A program made the position numbers and the translations under genes. A stretch of DNA of 64,000 nucleotides, taken from positions 434,001 through 498,000 of the forward strand of contig NZ_CP102290.1 of the NCBI RefSeq assembly GCF_025151995.1. Direction: 5' to 3'. The notes below the pieces were generated by a model. That model had not been told where the DNA came from. It worked only from the letters and a program-made list of their open reading frames with translations, and ran no database searches. This stretch comes from Ruminococcus gauvreauii. Its GTDB lineage: Bacteria > Bacillota > Clostridia > Lachnospirales > Lachnospiraceae. Of this stretch, positions 1 through 8,612 are shown in pieces (position 1 is the stretch's first letter; the number at the start of each line of letters is the position of its first letter).

Positions 1-867
1 CGTTAGTGTGATTCTTCCTGTCATATTAAGGTTCAGGCGCTTTTGATACTCCATCATACGGGCGATCACTGCACGCACATCGTCGACTGCGAGTTCGGCT
101 GCAGCAGACGGAGTCGGTGCACGCATATCAGCCACATAATCTGCGATCGTAACATCCGTTTCATGACCCACCGCAGAGATCACAGGAACAGTGCATTCAA
201 AGATGGCTCTCGCCACATCCTCCTCGTTAAATGCCCAGAGATCCTCTATGGATCCCCCGCCTCTTCCGACGATCAGAGTGTCCACGCCCAAAGCATCCAT
301 TGCCCGTATTCCCTGCACGATGCTCTCCTTAGCGCCTTCCCCCTGTACCAGCGCCGGATACAGGATAATGGAAATCCCGGGATTTCTGCGCTTCGCAACG
401 CTTAAAATATCGCGAATCGCCGCTCCGGTCGGTGCGGTGACCACTCCCAGCGTCCGTATGCCGGTCGGAATCGACTGCTTGTAATCCGGTGCAAACATCC
501 CCATCTCTTCCAGTTCTTTTTTCAGGGCAAGAAACCTCTCATACAGAATCCCCGCTCCCTCCAGTGAAATTTCCTGCGCATACACCTGATATCTGCCGTC
601 GCGCTCATAGACATTGACGCTGCCCTTTACCACGACCTGATCGCCGTCTTTCATGCGGAATGCCAGACCCTTACGCTGTCCTGCAAACATCACACAGGCA
701 ATTGCAGCATTTTCATCCTTCAGAGAAAAATAGATATGGCCCGAGGTGTGATATTTACAATTACTGACTTCTCCCCGGACTGCTATCCTGGACAGCAGAA
801 AGTCCTGGGTAAACATGTTTTTAATATAAGTATTGACCTGCTTTACAGAATAAATACTCTGTCCCAT
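1..867 (-). CDS. xseA: Exodeoxyribonuclease VII large subunit (3' end outside window)
   Basis: Large subunit of exonuclease VII, which degrades single-stranded DNA in the cytoplasm together with the small subunit XseB. The reading frame opens at ATG 865-867 (MGQSIYSVKQVNTYIK) and stays open to the window edge, giving 289 codons. An N-terminal OB-fold region is followed by the catalytic-domain signatures GRGGGSIEDLWAFN and AVGHETDVTIADYVAD, which are typical of XseA. The family is usually 400-450 residues, so the C-terminal coiled-coil part lies outside the window. It starts 3 bp after the nusB stop, which suggests co-transcription with nusB. The family call is from direct translation and is secure. 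Confidence 0.95.
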   Translation of the reverse strand, partial: MGQSIYSVKQVNTYIKNMFTQDFLLSRIAVRGEVSNCKYHTSGHIYFSLKDENAAIACVMFAGQRKGLAFRMKDGDQVVVKGSVNVYERDGRYQVYAQEISLEGAGILYERFLALKKELEEMGMFAPDYKQSIPTGIRTLGVVTAPTGAAIRDILSVAKRRNPGISIILYPALVQGEGAKESIVQGIRAMDALGVDTLIVGRGGGSIEDLWAFNEEDVARAIFECTVPVISAVGHETDVTIADYVADMRAPTPSAAAELAVDDVRAVIARMMEYQKRLNLNMTGRITLT

Positions 868-870
868 ATA

Positions 871-1272
871 CTACTCCTGCGCGACGGCTCCCAGAATACC
901 GTTCACAAATGATGCTGACTCATCCTGCCCGAAACGTTTTGCCAGTTCAACCGCCTCATTGATGGCAACTCCGGTCGGAACATCTTCATCAAACCTGATC
1001 TCGTACACGGCAAGCCTGAGAATTGTCAGATCTACTTTACTCATTCTGGTAGTTTTCCAGCCGGATGATTTTTCATTCAGCAGCCCGTCGATTTCTCCCA
1101 GTTTTCCCATGATCAGACGAAACTTATCTTCCATATATATCTGATCTTTTTCTTGCAAATCTTCAAGATTGTCAAAGTACAGTTCCAGTTGGCGGGGCAT
1201 CTCATCTTCCTGGTTAAACGCGCTTAAAAAAAGCAGCTTAAAAATATTTTCCCGCAGTTCTCTTCGTCCCAT
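871..1272 (-). CDS. nusB: Transcription antitermination factor NusB
   Basis: All-helical NusB, which pairs with NusE (ribosomal protein S10) in antitermination complexes on rRNA operons. The frame is open from 1299, but GGAGG lies 5 bases before ATG 1270-1272, so the protein probably starts MGRRELRENIFKLLF (133 aa). This matches the usual NusB start and length. The conserved C-terminal pattern VAINEAVELAKRFG...FVNGILG is present. It is followed 3 bp later by xseA. An intrinsic terminator lies only about 45 bases upstream of the start, leaving little room for a separate promoter, so expression probably depends on read-through from the Asp23-family gene. Confidence 0.93.
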   Translation of the reverse strand: MGRRELRENIFKLLFLSAFNQEDEMPRQLELYFDNLEDLQEKDQIYMEDKFRLIMGKLGEIDGLLNEKSSGWKTTRMSKVDLTILRLAVYEIRFDEDVPTGVAINEAVELAKRFGQDESASFVNGILGAVAQE

Positions 1273-1312
1273 GTTTTCCTCCACTTCAAAAGTCAGCAAG
1301 TACGCGATGCTG

Positions 1313-1339
1313 AAAAAGGGGGATCTCTACAGATCCCCC
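1313..1339 (-). terminator. Intrinsic terminator between the Asp23-family gene and nusB
   Basis: On the minus strand a perfect 9-bp stem (GGGGGATCT / AGATCCCCC) with a 4-base loop is followed by TTTTT. It lies 18 bases after the stop of the Asp23-family gene and just ahead of nusB. Confidence 0.85.
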
Positions 1340-1356
1340 CTCATCCTCTTGATCTC

Positions 1357-1749
1357 TCATTCTATATTTTCAAGGTTCACGCCTGCAATGCCAATATTAA
1401 TATCCGATACGCTAAGTCCTGTCATATTTTCAATAGCGGATTTTACCTTGTCCTGCACTTTGCGGCAGACTTCCGGAATCCCGTAACCGTATTTAATATT
1501 CAGGTTCAGGTCGACACGGACAATTCCGTCCGACACATTGACTTTCACACCCTTCGACAGATTCTTCATGCCGAGTTTTCCCACAAGTTCATTCGTTATA
1601 TTCCCGGCCATGGAATTGACGCCTTCTACTTCCGTAGCCGCCAATCCGGCAATGATCGCTACCACCTCATCTGCAATCTGAACCGTTCCAATCGTTTTGT
1701 CATCGTAAATCGTATAAGCATCTCTGCTTTCATTTTTATTTTCTGCCAT
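1357..1749 (-). CDS. Asp23/Gls24 family protein (YqhY-like)
   Basis: A 130-residue Asp23/Gls24-family protein. The Asp23 core is visible (GTVQIADEVVAIIAGLAATE, then VKVNVSDGIVRVDLNLNIKYG and VQDKVKSAIENMTGL). In Bacillus the paralogue next to nusB is YqhY, which has been linked to regulation of acetyl-CoA carboxylase. The position directly upstream of nusB supports the YqhY subgroup rather than the envelope-stress Asp23 subgroup. No membrane segment is visible. The family is certain; the physiological role is inferred from neighbours only. Confidence 0.88.
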   Translation of the reverse strand: MAENKNESRDAYTIYDDKTIGTVQIADEVVAIIAGLAATEVEGVNSMAGNITNELVGKLGMKNLSKGVKVNVSDGIVRVDLNLNIKYGYGIPEVCRKVQDKVKSAIENMTGLSVSDINIGIAGVNLENIE

Positions 1750-1818
1750 AGCGAAACCTCCTGCAGCTCATCCTTTTTCAATATTATAACAAAATCGTCT
1801 GAAAAATAAAAGGGGTTT

Positions 1819-3411
1819 TTAATTCTTTCCGAATTCCGAAAGTTTCAGATTCTCATTCCTGTCCAGCGTCATGCCCACACTCCAGGCATTGACAAACAGC
1901 AGCAGGGGATTCCCTTTTAAATCTCTGACTTTTTTCATGTCCGAGGTTCCGACGAGTTTTGCCAGATCAATTTCTTCTTTGTTCTCAATCCATCTGATAT
2001 GTTCATACGGCAGAGTTTCGAGACGGATATCCACTTTATATTCATTCTCCAGACGGTACTTTAGAACATCAAACTGCAGTACTCCGACCACGCCGACGAT
2101 GATTTCTTCCATTCCCGTATTAAACTCCTGGAAAATCTGAATTGCACCTTCCTGTGCGATCTGATTGATGCCCTTGATGAACTGCTTTCTCTTCATCGTA
2201 TCCACCTGACGGACTCTGGCAAAATGCTCGGGCGCAAATGTCGGAATTCCTTCAAAAGCAAACCGTTTGCCCGGGCTGCATACGGTATCGCCGATTGAGA
2301 AAATACCGGGATCAAATACACCGATGATATCCCCTGCATACGCCTCCTCCACCACATGGCGGTCCTGAGCCATCATCTGCTGAGGCTGAGACAGACGCAT
2401 CTTCCTGTCTCCCTGAACATGACAGACTTCCTCAGATGCTTCAAACTTCCCGGAGCAGATTCGCATAAACGCGATCCTGTCACGGTGCGCCTTATTCATA
2501 TTTGCCTGTATTTTAAAGACAAACGCTGAAAACGGCTCCTTCATCGGATCTACAATCCCCATGTCCGCCCTTCGGGGAAGCGGCGAGGTAGTCATCTGCA
2601 GAAAATGCCGCAGGAATGTCTCTACACCGAAGTTTGTAAGTGCCGATCCGAAAAATACCGGAGAGAGTTCGCCCCTGCTCACTTTTTCCATATCAAATTC
2701 GGCACTGGCTCCGTCCAGCAGTTCAATCTCTTCCAGCAGCTGATCCTTCTGCCCCGGATCCAGTATATCAGAAAGATGAGGATCATCCACTGCAACTTCC
2801 TCCTCCGTGCCTTCTCTCGTCCCCTTCATGGTATCGGAGAAAGTCAGCACCTTCTTCGTATCACGGTCGTAGACTCCTTTGAAAGATTTTCCTGATCCGA
2901 TCGGCCAGTTGATCGGACAGGTTGCGATCCCAAGTTCTTTTTCGATCTCATCCAGCAGGTCGAAGGTATCGTTCGCATCACGATCCATTTTATTGATAAA
3001 TGTAAAAATCGGAATGTGCCGCATGACACAGACTTTAAACAGTTTTCTGGTCTGTGCCTCAACCCCCTTGGAACCATCGATGACCATTACGGCGGAATCT
3101 GCAGCCATTAACGTTCTGTAAGTATCCTCTGAGAAATCCTGATGCCCCGGCGTATCCAGAATATTGATGCAGTATCCGTCATAATTAAACTGCAGCACGG
3201 AAGATGTCACCGAAATTCCACGCTCTTTTTCTATCTCCATCCAGTCGGACACAGCGTGTCGCGCCGTCGCCTTCCCCTTCACGGATCCTGCCAGGTTGAT
3301 CGCTCCTCCGTAGAGCAGGAATTTTTCTGTCAGCGTCGTCTTTCCCGCATCCGGATGGGAAATAATGGCAAACGTCCGCCTTTTTTCTATTTCTTTCGTA
3401 TAATCAGCCAC
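1819..3411 (-). CDS. prfC: Peptide chain release factor 3 (GTPase)
   Basis: RF3, the GTPase that removes RF1/RF2 from the ribosome after peptide release. It is 530 aa, the normal length. The G1 loop SHPDAGKTT is at residues 18-26, and DTPGHQDF and NKMD follow, then the domain II/III region typical of RF3 (VGVVGVLQFDVLKYRLENEY). The start codon is GTG (3409-3411), preceded by a perfect AGGAGG. It is a single gene with no close partner: 69 bp separate it from the Asp23-family gene and 117 bp from the DJ-1-like gene. Confidence 0.97.
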   Translation of the reverse strand: MADYTKEIEKRRTFAIISHPDAGKTTLTEKFLLYGGAINLAGSVKGKATARHAVSDWMEIEKERGISVTSSVLQFNYDGYCINILDTPGHQDFSEDTYRTLMAADSAVMVIDGSKGVEAQTRKLFKVCVMRHIPIFTFINKMDRDANDTFDLLDEIEKELGIATCPINWPIGSGKSFKGVYDRDTKKVLTFSDTMKGTREGTEEEVAVDDPHLSDILDPGQKDQLLEEIELLDGASAEFDMEKVSRGELSPVFFGSALTNFGVETFLRHFLQMTTSPLPRRADMGIVDPMKEPFSAFVFKIQANMNKAHRDRIAFMRICSGKFEASEEVCHVQGDRKMRLSQPQQMMAQDRHVVEEAYAGDIIGVFDPGIFSIGDTVCSPGKRFAFEGIPTFAPEHFARVRQVDTMKRKQFIKGINQIAQEGAIQIFQEFNTGMEEIIVGVVGVLQFDVLKYRLENEYKVDIRLETLPYEHIRWIENKEEIDLAKLVGTSDMKKVRDLKGNPLLLFVNAWSVGMTLDRNENLKLSEFGKN

Positions 3412-3528
3412 GAAATAACCTCCTGATTGTTGTTCTTAAGTCGTTCTTCATTCACACGCCATTCATTGTATTATATCGTTTGGGCAGTGTCAAGGTTACT
3501 GTGCTGTACTTTTATTTATGTTTTACAT

Positions 3529-4110
3529 TTATTGTCCCATATAATCATATTCTGACCACTGCAGTCCGAGTGCTTCCGCCGCTCTTCCCGCATCATTAAT
3601 ATCGATCAGGTCCGCGATCATTCCAAGTATCATGTCAGACGCATCAGCTGATCTCTGACAGGAATAAAATTTACCGTCAGAGATCCACCCGGTATCCCGC
3701 GTCCAGTAAATCCCTGCAGTAAACATCCGCTTCCAGTTGTCACCGCTGGCGAACTCTGCAACCGTCCTGTGGTATAACGCCCCCGTCTGCGCAAGGACAG
3801 CCGAACCGCTCCCTACCATTATGACTGTACCGGCTGCGCCGGCGGCTTCTTTAATGAGTCTCAGCGTGTCCTGTTCCTGCAGGATCAGGCGCCTTGCACC
3901 CTTTCCTCCCGGAATCAGCAGAATATCTCCCCCTGCATTTTCCTCCAGTGGTTCCGTCCACACCTTAACATCCTGCAAACTATTGATAATCCCACCTGAT
4001 GCGGAAAGATAATTCATATAAAAATGTTCCGGCAGTTTTCCCAGAATACTGACCGGCACAAACGCATCCATTGTTTCAAAGCTGTCATACAGCAGAACAT
4101 TTACCACCAT
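3529..4110 (-). CDS. DJ-1/PfpI superfamily protein lacking the nucleophile cysteine
   Basis: A 193-residue protein with the DJ-1/PfpI (class I glutamine amidotransferase-like) fold. The N-terminal strand VNVLLYDSFETMDAFVPVSIL, the glycine turn LLIPGGKGAR and the elbow region are all present. At the nucleophile elbow the usual VCTG pattern reads MVGSGSAVLAQTG, so glycine 100 sits where the conserved cysteine should be. The gene is probably intact but not a classical cysteine-dependent hydrolase or deglycase. It may bind a ligand. Start ATG 4108-4110 has a GGGAGA-type ribosome binding site. The exact role is unknown. Confidence 0.8.
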   Translation of the reverse strand: MVVNVLLYDSFETMDAFVPVSILGKLPEHFYMNYLSASGGIINSLQDVKVWTEPLEENAGGDILLIPGGKGARRLILQEQDTLRLIKEAAGAAGTVIMVGSGSAVLAQTGALYHRTVAEFASGDNWKRMFTAGIYWTRDTGWISDGKFYSCQRSADASDMILGMIADLIDINDAGRAAEALGLQWSEYDYMGQ

Positions 4111-4142
4111 AATATTTTCTCCCTTCTTTCCCCGTATGAAAC

Positions 4143-4181
4143 AAAAAAGCAGTTACAGCTTTCCTCCATAACTACTTTTTT
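4143..4181. other. A/T-flanked inverted repeat in the leader of the DJ-1-like gene
   Basis: AAAAAAG-C-AGTTA and TAACT-A-CTTTTTT form a 13-position stem with one mismatch and a 13-base loop. A run of A on one side and T on the other makes it look like a bidirectional intrinsic terminator. It lies 33 bases upstream of the DJ-1-like start; on the minus strand its loop carries GGAGGAAA. Confidence 0.5.
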
Positions 4182-4399
4182 ATCGGGATGTTCCGTCACC
4201 AAAATTTTTTTAACGAGTGAATTCTAAAGTGACATTATTTGTGATTTTATAATATCAGATTTCTGAAGGGATACAAGCCTGTACCGGGGATATAAAATTA
4301 ATTATTTTCATATACGAATATCCGCCGTTTAAACGTTATATTTTGATATTTTCTCTGCATCCCCCGGATAATTTGTGCACCTGCAAAACAAAGACCGGG
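4182..4399. other. AT-rich intergenic region without a recognisable gene
   Basis: About 220 bases between the leader hairpin of the DJ-1-like gene and the spoIIIA terminator. Apart from AT-rich runs that could hold the promoter of the DJ-1-like gene, no supported gene, RNA element or repeat is seen. Confidence 0.5.
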
Positions 4400-4430
4400 A
4401 CAAAACAAAGCCGCTGCCTCACGGCAGCGG
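4400..4430 (-). terminator. Intrinsic terminator of the spoIIIA operon
   Basis: Minus-strand 8-bp GC stem CCGCTGCC / GGCAGCGG with loop GTGA, followed by CTTTGTTTTG. It lies 10 bases past the spoIIIAH stop. Confidence 0.85.
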
Positions 4431-4439
4431 TCCTCTGTT

Positions 4440-5138
4440 CTATTCAGCCACAGTCTCATCCATCGGAGTGATCACGATATTCTGCGGTTCTACACCGGTC
4501 TTTCTCTTGACAGCGTCTTCAATCTGTGCCAGCTGTGATGACTCCAGATCAGCAGTCGGCACCATAACATCCGCCGTATCGCCATTCAGATTGACAACTA
4601 CATTTTCAAAGCCCTTCGCTTCCAGCAGGGATTCCGCTGCCGCCTCTTTCTCAATGCGGTCCGTCATCGTCACCATGCTCTCTACCGCGGACTGTTTTTC
4701 CTCCTCGGACAGTTCTTCATTGTTAATAATCTCCAGCAGAGTTTCCTTATTCTGAGAACGTACCTGCTCCCGGCTGATCTTAGCCTGCGCCACGTATGTA
4801 GATGCTCCGGTCAGCACTGCCTCGCCCGGTGTCTGGGCCGACGCATCCTCAGAATCGGCATCTGAAGCGTTAACATCTGCAGAATCAGCGTCGGCATTTT
4901 CTTTCTCAGCCGCCTCCGCGATCTCGTCTGTCAGATCATAATCAAGACTTTCGATCTCCTCCGTGATATCTCCGATATCGGCTGTCTCCTCTGTTTTTTC
5001 ACTGTTGTCCGAACTTTTCGCACTTTGTGTTTTCAGTCGTGAATCCGAATAATTAATATATCCGGCGACCGCTATCATAACCGCCAAAGCTGTAATAATG
5101 ATCTGATTTTTTTTGAATATCTTTTTTTTCAACGACAT
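4440..5138 (-). CDS. spoIIIAH: Stage III sporulation protein AH (SpoIIIAH)
   Basis: Mother-cell membrane protein that meets forespore SpoIIQ across the intermembrane space to form the SpoIIIA-SpoIIQ channel. Up to 232 aa: a short basic start, one membrane segment (about residues 12-28), a long acidic linker (residues 45-110) and the C-terminal ring-building domain (EQVRSQNKETLLEII... VVNLNGDTADVMVP). The AAGGAGA ribosome binding site touches the annotated ATG, so a TTG two codons later (giving MKKKIFKKNQ) may be the real start. Last gene of the spoIIIA operon, before a strong terminator. In Bacillus the operon is transcribed by sigma-E. Confidence 0.95.
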   Translation of the reverse strand: MSLKKKIFKKNQIIITALAVMIAVAGYINYSDSRLKTQSAKSSDNSEKTEETADIGDITEEIESLDYDLTDEIAEAAEKENADADSADVNASDADSEDASAQTPGEAVLTGASTYVAQAKISREQVRSQNKETLLEIINNEELSEEEKQSAVESMVTMTDRIEKEAAAESLLEAKGFENVVVNLNGDTADVMVPTADLESSQLAQIEDAVKRKTGVEPQNIVITPMDETVAE

Positions 5139-5144
5139 TCTCCT

Positions 5145-5729
5145 TCACTTCATTTTCATCACTTTTATTTTATGTGCGTCTACGTGAAATAATGCCATGA
5201 CTGCTTCCTGAATTTGCTGTACGATCACCGGGTCATTTCCTCCCTGCGCCACCACGACGACTCCCCGTATCTCGGGCGTCGTCTCTGAAACAACATACGG
5301 CGTCTGATTTCCCTCACCGTCCTTCTGATATACAGTCGCTTCCTCTGAACTGCTGTTTTTTGAATCCTGCTTTCCTCCCTGGCTGTCTTCCTGTGATGTC
5401 ATGGAATCATTGGCGGGCGTATCCTTTTCAACGATTTTCCTGCCTGTTGTCTCCAGCGTGATCGCCGCGGTAACCGCGCCGACGCCTTCCACCTGCTGCA
5501 GTGTCTCCACAAGCTGGCGTTCCAGCTGCTTTTGAATGGTTTCTTCCTGGATTTCTGCTTCCTGTACCGGTGTGCCGGCCTCTTCTTCCGGCTTCGTGAC
5601 TTTTGTCTTCTTTGTCGGCAGCAGCACAACGATCAACAATCCCAGAATCAATACAAACACCAGGATCTGTTCTTTTTTCAGCTCCTTTATCCGGGTCCTA
5701 ATCCGCTCTTTCATCCTTTCACCATTCAC
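5145..5729 (-). CDS. spoIIIAG: Stage III sporulation protein AG (SpoIIIAG)
   Basis: Ring-forming component of the SpoIIIA-SpoIIQ channel. 194 aa: one N-terminal membrane segment (about 19-38, ILVFVLILGLLIVVLLP), a charged linker and the C-terminal domain with VEGVGAVTAAITLETTG and ...EIRGVVVVAQGGNDPVIVQ, typical of SpoIIIAG. The start is GTG 5729, overlapping the spoIIIAF stop by 4 bases; ATG at codon 6 is an alternative. Part of the co-linear seven- or eight-gene spoIIIA operon. Confidence 0.95.
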   Translation of the reverse strand: MNGERMKERIRTRIKELKKEQILVFVLILGLLIVVLLPTKKTKVTKPEEEAGTPVQEAEIQEETIQKQLERQLVETLQQVEGVGAVTAAITLETTGRKIVEKDTPANDSMTSQEDSQGGKQDSKNSSSEEATVYQKDGEGNQTPYVVSETTPEIRGVVVVAQGGNDPVIVQQIQEAVMALFHVDAHKIKVMKMK

Positions 5730-6289
5730 CCTATACTAATACTTATATGCGCAGCATCTATCTGATATACATCAGCCAAACGCTTTCGGATCTCCTCTGC
5801 GGCCGGATCCTGTTTTTCGTGTTCCGGGTCGATTTTAATCTCTCCGACTGAAATGCGGCCGCTTTCCTCCTGCGATACTGCCTGTATATGAATATTCTCC
5901 ACCTCAATCATCTCCCCCTGTTTTAATGTTACCTCTATGTCAGCCGGATACAGACCGTAATCACCCAGCATCTCCTTGATTTGTCCCTTAATCTCCTCAC
6001 GGCATGCATACAGCAGATATTCATCGCTCTCCTGCGTGAACACCACCTCGGTGCGCCGCGCCTCTTCCCATGCCACTTTCATCTCCTCAGTCTGGAAGAA
6101 TTCCTGCAGATCTCTCTCTGAATGAAAGAACTGAAGCACAGGTGTCAGGATAATGACTACCAGCAGCATCCCCATGAAATTCTTTATATACATCTGATAC
6201 TGTTTTTGTGGTACAAGGTTCATTACGATCGAATACACAAGATAATAGCACACCAGATTCCGCATCCAGCTGTATACCGTTTCCGTCAT
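5726..6289 (-). CDS. spoIIIAF: Stage III sporulation protein AF (SpoIIIAF)
   Basis: 187-residue membrane protein of the SpoIIIA complex. Two N-terminal membrane segments (about residues 7-25 and 37-54) are followed by a soluble ring-building domain ending ADVYQIDAAHISISIG. Order and overlap with its neighbours match the canonical operon. GGAGA precedes ATG 6287-6289 at good spacing. Confidence 0.93.
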   Translation of the reverse strand: MTETVYSWMRNLVCYYLVYSIVMNLVPQKQYQMYIKNFMGMLLVVIILTPVLQFFHSERDLQEFFQTEEMKVAWEEARRTEVVFTQESDEYLLYACREEIKGQIKEMLGDYGLYPADIEVTLKQGEMIEVENIHIQAVSQEESGRISVGEIKIDPEHEKQDPAAEEIRKRLADVYQIDAAHISISIG

Positions 6290-6301
6290 ATTTTTTCTCC
6301 T

Positions 6302-7489
6302 TCACTGCAGCGAGTTTGCCAGAATGACGATGGTAAGAAGAAACATAACCTGCGTTGTAAACAGTACCTTCAGCAGGAGTCCGCATCCCTCTCCCATCGC
6401 GTGAAAGCATCCCACCAGCCGTGAATCACAGATCGGCTGGATCACAGCGCCGATAAACTTATAGATAAGTGCATTGAACCCGAGCCTGATCACAGGCGCG
6501 ATCGAACATACAATCAACACGATCAGGGCAGTCACGCCAAAACAGTTGCGGATGAGTACGGCAGATCCAAAAATAATCTCTGTAACCGCGTTGACCGCAT
6601 TGCCTACTCCCGGTATCACACTGACGGTTTTTCCGAGGACGGAGCGTTTCAGAGAGTCAACAGCGGGCGCTACCAGGCTCTGTATGATCTGCATTCCGAC
6701 AATGACCGTCAACATGCTTTTCTGCGCCCAGAGAATCGCTGATTTCAGCAGTTCGGATATTCTGGAGAGCATCTCCTCTTTCGTCAGCAGGTTTATGAAT
6801 TCCAGCAGTACGTAGATATGTATCGCCGGTATCATCATGTTCACCAGGAGATACTCTACACAGAATATCACAATCAATATGATCTGATAAAAAACTGTAG
6901 CCGAAGTCACGCCCGAGGCTGCTGTGATCGCAATATAGTAAGAAGGAGCCAGGGCCTGCATAAAACTGACGATTCCCTCAAGCGTTGTATGCAGACCATC
7001 GCTCAGCTGTCCAAACGCCTTCAAAAGCAGCACGAACACCAGAAGGTAGACGAGATAAAAGCAGATGTCCCCCATTTTCTCGTTGTCAAATATATGCACA
7101 AAACTTGTCAGCACGGCTCCCGCAAATGCCAGAAGCAGGACCTGTCCCAGCACACTGCGGCCCTGCTCGAACTCCGAAAACAAACTCTCCTTGAGTATCT
7201 CACCAAACCACTCAAGGCTGAAGGGCGTTTCTCCCTTCAGCAGTTCTTTCATCGCATCCAGAAATGAAAAGCTGCTGTCCTCTAAAAGCTCGTCCATGAT
7301 CTCCTGCATCTGCCGGGTGTCCATGTCATCGAGCAGTTCATCCTCATATTCTTCACTGTCTGTCAGCTGGTCATCGCTGCTTCCGGCGGCTGATGCCCAG
7401 CAGGTGACCGAAAGCAGCGCCATCATCATAAGCCAGACCCCGGGCATGACAATCAGCAGCATACGTCTTCTCTTTTTTCGCTTCTTCAT
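6302..7489 (-). CDS. spoIIIAE: Stage III sporulation protein AE (SpoIIIAE)
   Basis: 395-residue polytopic membrane protein of the sporulation channel. It has an N-terminal signal-like segment (residues 9-33), an acidic extracellular stretch (EEYEDELLDDMD) and six or more membrane helices from about residue 115 to the C-terminus. The family core (LLSVIPGVGNAV-like SVIPGVGNAVNAVTEII) is present. The start ATG overlaps the spoIIIAD stop as ATGA. Lengths and order are as in Bacillus and other clostridia. Confidence 0.95.
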   Translation of the reverse strand: MKKRKKRRRMLLIVMPGVWLMMMALLSVTCWASAAGSSDDQLTDSEEYEDELLDDMDTRQMQEIMDELLEDSSFSFLDAMKELLKGETPFSLEWFGEILKESLFSEFEQGRSVLGQVLLLAFAGAVLTSFVHIFDNEKMGDICFYLVYLLVFVLLLKAFGQLSDGLHTTLEGIVSFMQALAPSYYIAITAASGVTSATVFYQIILIVIFCVEYLLVNMMIPAIHIYVLLEFINLLTKEEMLSRISELLKSAILWAQKSMLTVIVGMQIIQSLVAPAVDSLKRSVLGKTVSVIPGVGNAVNAVTEIIFGSAVLIRNCFGVTALIVLIVCSIAPVIRLGFNALIYKFIGAVIQPICDSRLVGCFHAMGEGCGLLLKVLFTTQVMFLLTIVILANSLQ

Positions 7490-7872
7490 GCCAGGAATCC
7501 CTGAATCACATCCAGGAGCGTCAGCAGAACCGGCATGGAGATCACCATGAGTGATAATTTGCAGAAAATTTCAATCTGTGATGCGATCGCGCCGTACCCG
7601 GCGTCCTTGCAGAGGCTGGATGAAAACTGGCCGATATACGTAAGCCCGATCATTTTCAGAAGTATATTGAGATAAGAAGCATCTACCGGAAGATTACTCT
7701 GAATCTTCTGCAGAGACTCCACCAGATAGGACACCTTGGAGGTCGCAAGCAGCAGGATGCACAGGCCGCATGCGAAACTGATATAAAAAGAATATTCCGG
7801 TTTACACTCTTTCAGAAGGATTCCGAGAATCATTCCGGAAAACCCCAGTATAGAAATTTTGATAATATCCAT
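7486..7872 (-). CDS. spoIIIAD: Stage III sporulation protein AD (SpoIIIAD)
   Basis: 128-residue small membrane protein of the SpoIIIA complex with about four hydrophobic helices and the family pattern LLKMIGLTYIGQFSSSLCKDAGYGAIASQIE. It follows spoIIIAC by 14 bp and overlaps spoIIIAE by 4 bp. Confidence 0.95.
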   Translation of the reverse strand: MDIIKISILGFSGMILGILLKECKPEYSFYISFACGLCILLLATSKVSYLVESLQKIQSNLPVDASYLNILLKMIGLTYIGQFSSSLCKDAGYGAIASQIEIFCKLSLMVISMPVLLTLLDVIQGFLA

Positions 7873-7886
7873 AACTTATCCCTCCG

Positions 7887-8081
7887 CTACAGTGAAAACA
7901 ATTGACGGACGCTGTCAAACAGCTCATTAATATAGGGAATGATCCAGAACAACACGATAATCAATCCTGCCAGACTAGTCAAAAATGCCTGCTCGTCCCT
8001 TCCGCTGTGTTTCAGCACCTGGCTCAGCACAGATACAAGTATCCCCACTGCTCCGATCTTAAAAATAATACTGACTTCCAC
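7887..8081 (-). CDS. spoIIIAC: Stage III sporulation protein AC (SpoIIIAC)
   Basis: 64-residue membrane protein with two hydrophobic helices, IIFKIGAVGILVSVLSQVL and AFLTSLAGLIIVLFWIIPYI, as expected for SpoIIIAC. It sits 15 bp after spoIIIAB in the operon. Confidence 0.94.
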   Translation of the reverse strand: MEVSIIFKIGAVGILVSVLSQVLKHSGRDEQAFLTSLAGLIIVLFWIIPYINELFDSVRQLFSL

Positions 8082-8096
8082 ATTCCTCCTCCTTTA

Positions 8097-8612
8097 TCAA
8101 AGCAATAGAATACCGAGAAATGCCCCGCCCAGAATCCCAAGACTCCGAAACAGCCTCTGTTTTTCCGGCAGCTGAGCCTGCAGATTATGAATCACAAGCG
8201 CAAGCTCTTCCAGGTAATGTTCCAGGATCTGTTTCTGCATCTGCTTTGAGGCGTTTCCCATCATATCTGCCAGCTGACACAATTCACGGATATCAGAGGA
8301 TTGCAGGCTGCTGCCTTCCAGATGTTTTGTCGCCTCCCGGACGAAGATTTCCGAAAAAGAACGTCCCGTATAAGAATCCAGCTGTTCACACAGACTCTTC
8401 AGAAACCCGGCAAACGGTTCTTTCGCCCGGCTGCCGACCGTTCGTATCGCCTCAGGCAGCGTCACATTGAATGTGATCTCATGCTCCAGCAGCATCACGA
8501 GACGCTGCCACTCCCGAAGCTGCAGCAGCCGCTTTTTCATGTCGGCACTTTTTAAGAGCCCCAGGCTGCAGCATGAAAAAACAACAGCAGCAATACCTAT
8601 CATTTTTATCAT
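8097..8612 (-). CDS. spoIIIAB: Stage III sporulation protein AB (SpoIIIAB)
   Basis: 171-residue protein with an N-terminal membrane helix, a helical cytosolic region and a C-terminal hydrophobic end (LGILGGAFLGILLL). The frame is open from 8639, but ATG 8610-8612 overlaps the spoIIIAA stop as ATGA and gives the usual MIKMIGIAAVVF start, so this start is chosen. SpoIIIAB is thought to help dock the SpoIIIAA ATPase at the membrane. Confidence 0.94.
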   Translation of the reverse strand: MIKMIGIAAVVFSCCSLGLLKSADMKKRLLQLREWQRLVMLLEHEITFNVTLPEAIRTVGSRAKEPFAGFLKSLCEQLDSYTGRSFSEIFVREATKHLEGSSLQSSDIRELCQLADMMGNASKQMQKQILEHYLEELALVIHNLQAQLPEKQRLFRSLGILGGAFLGILLL

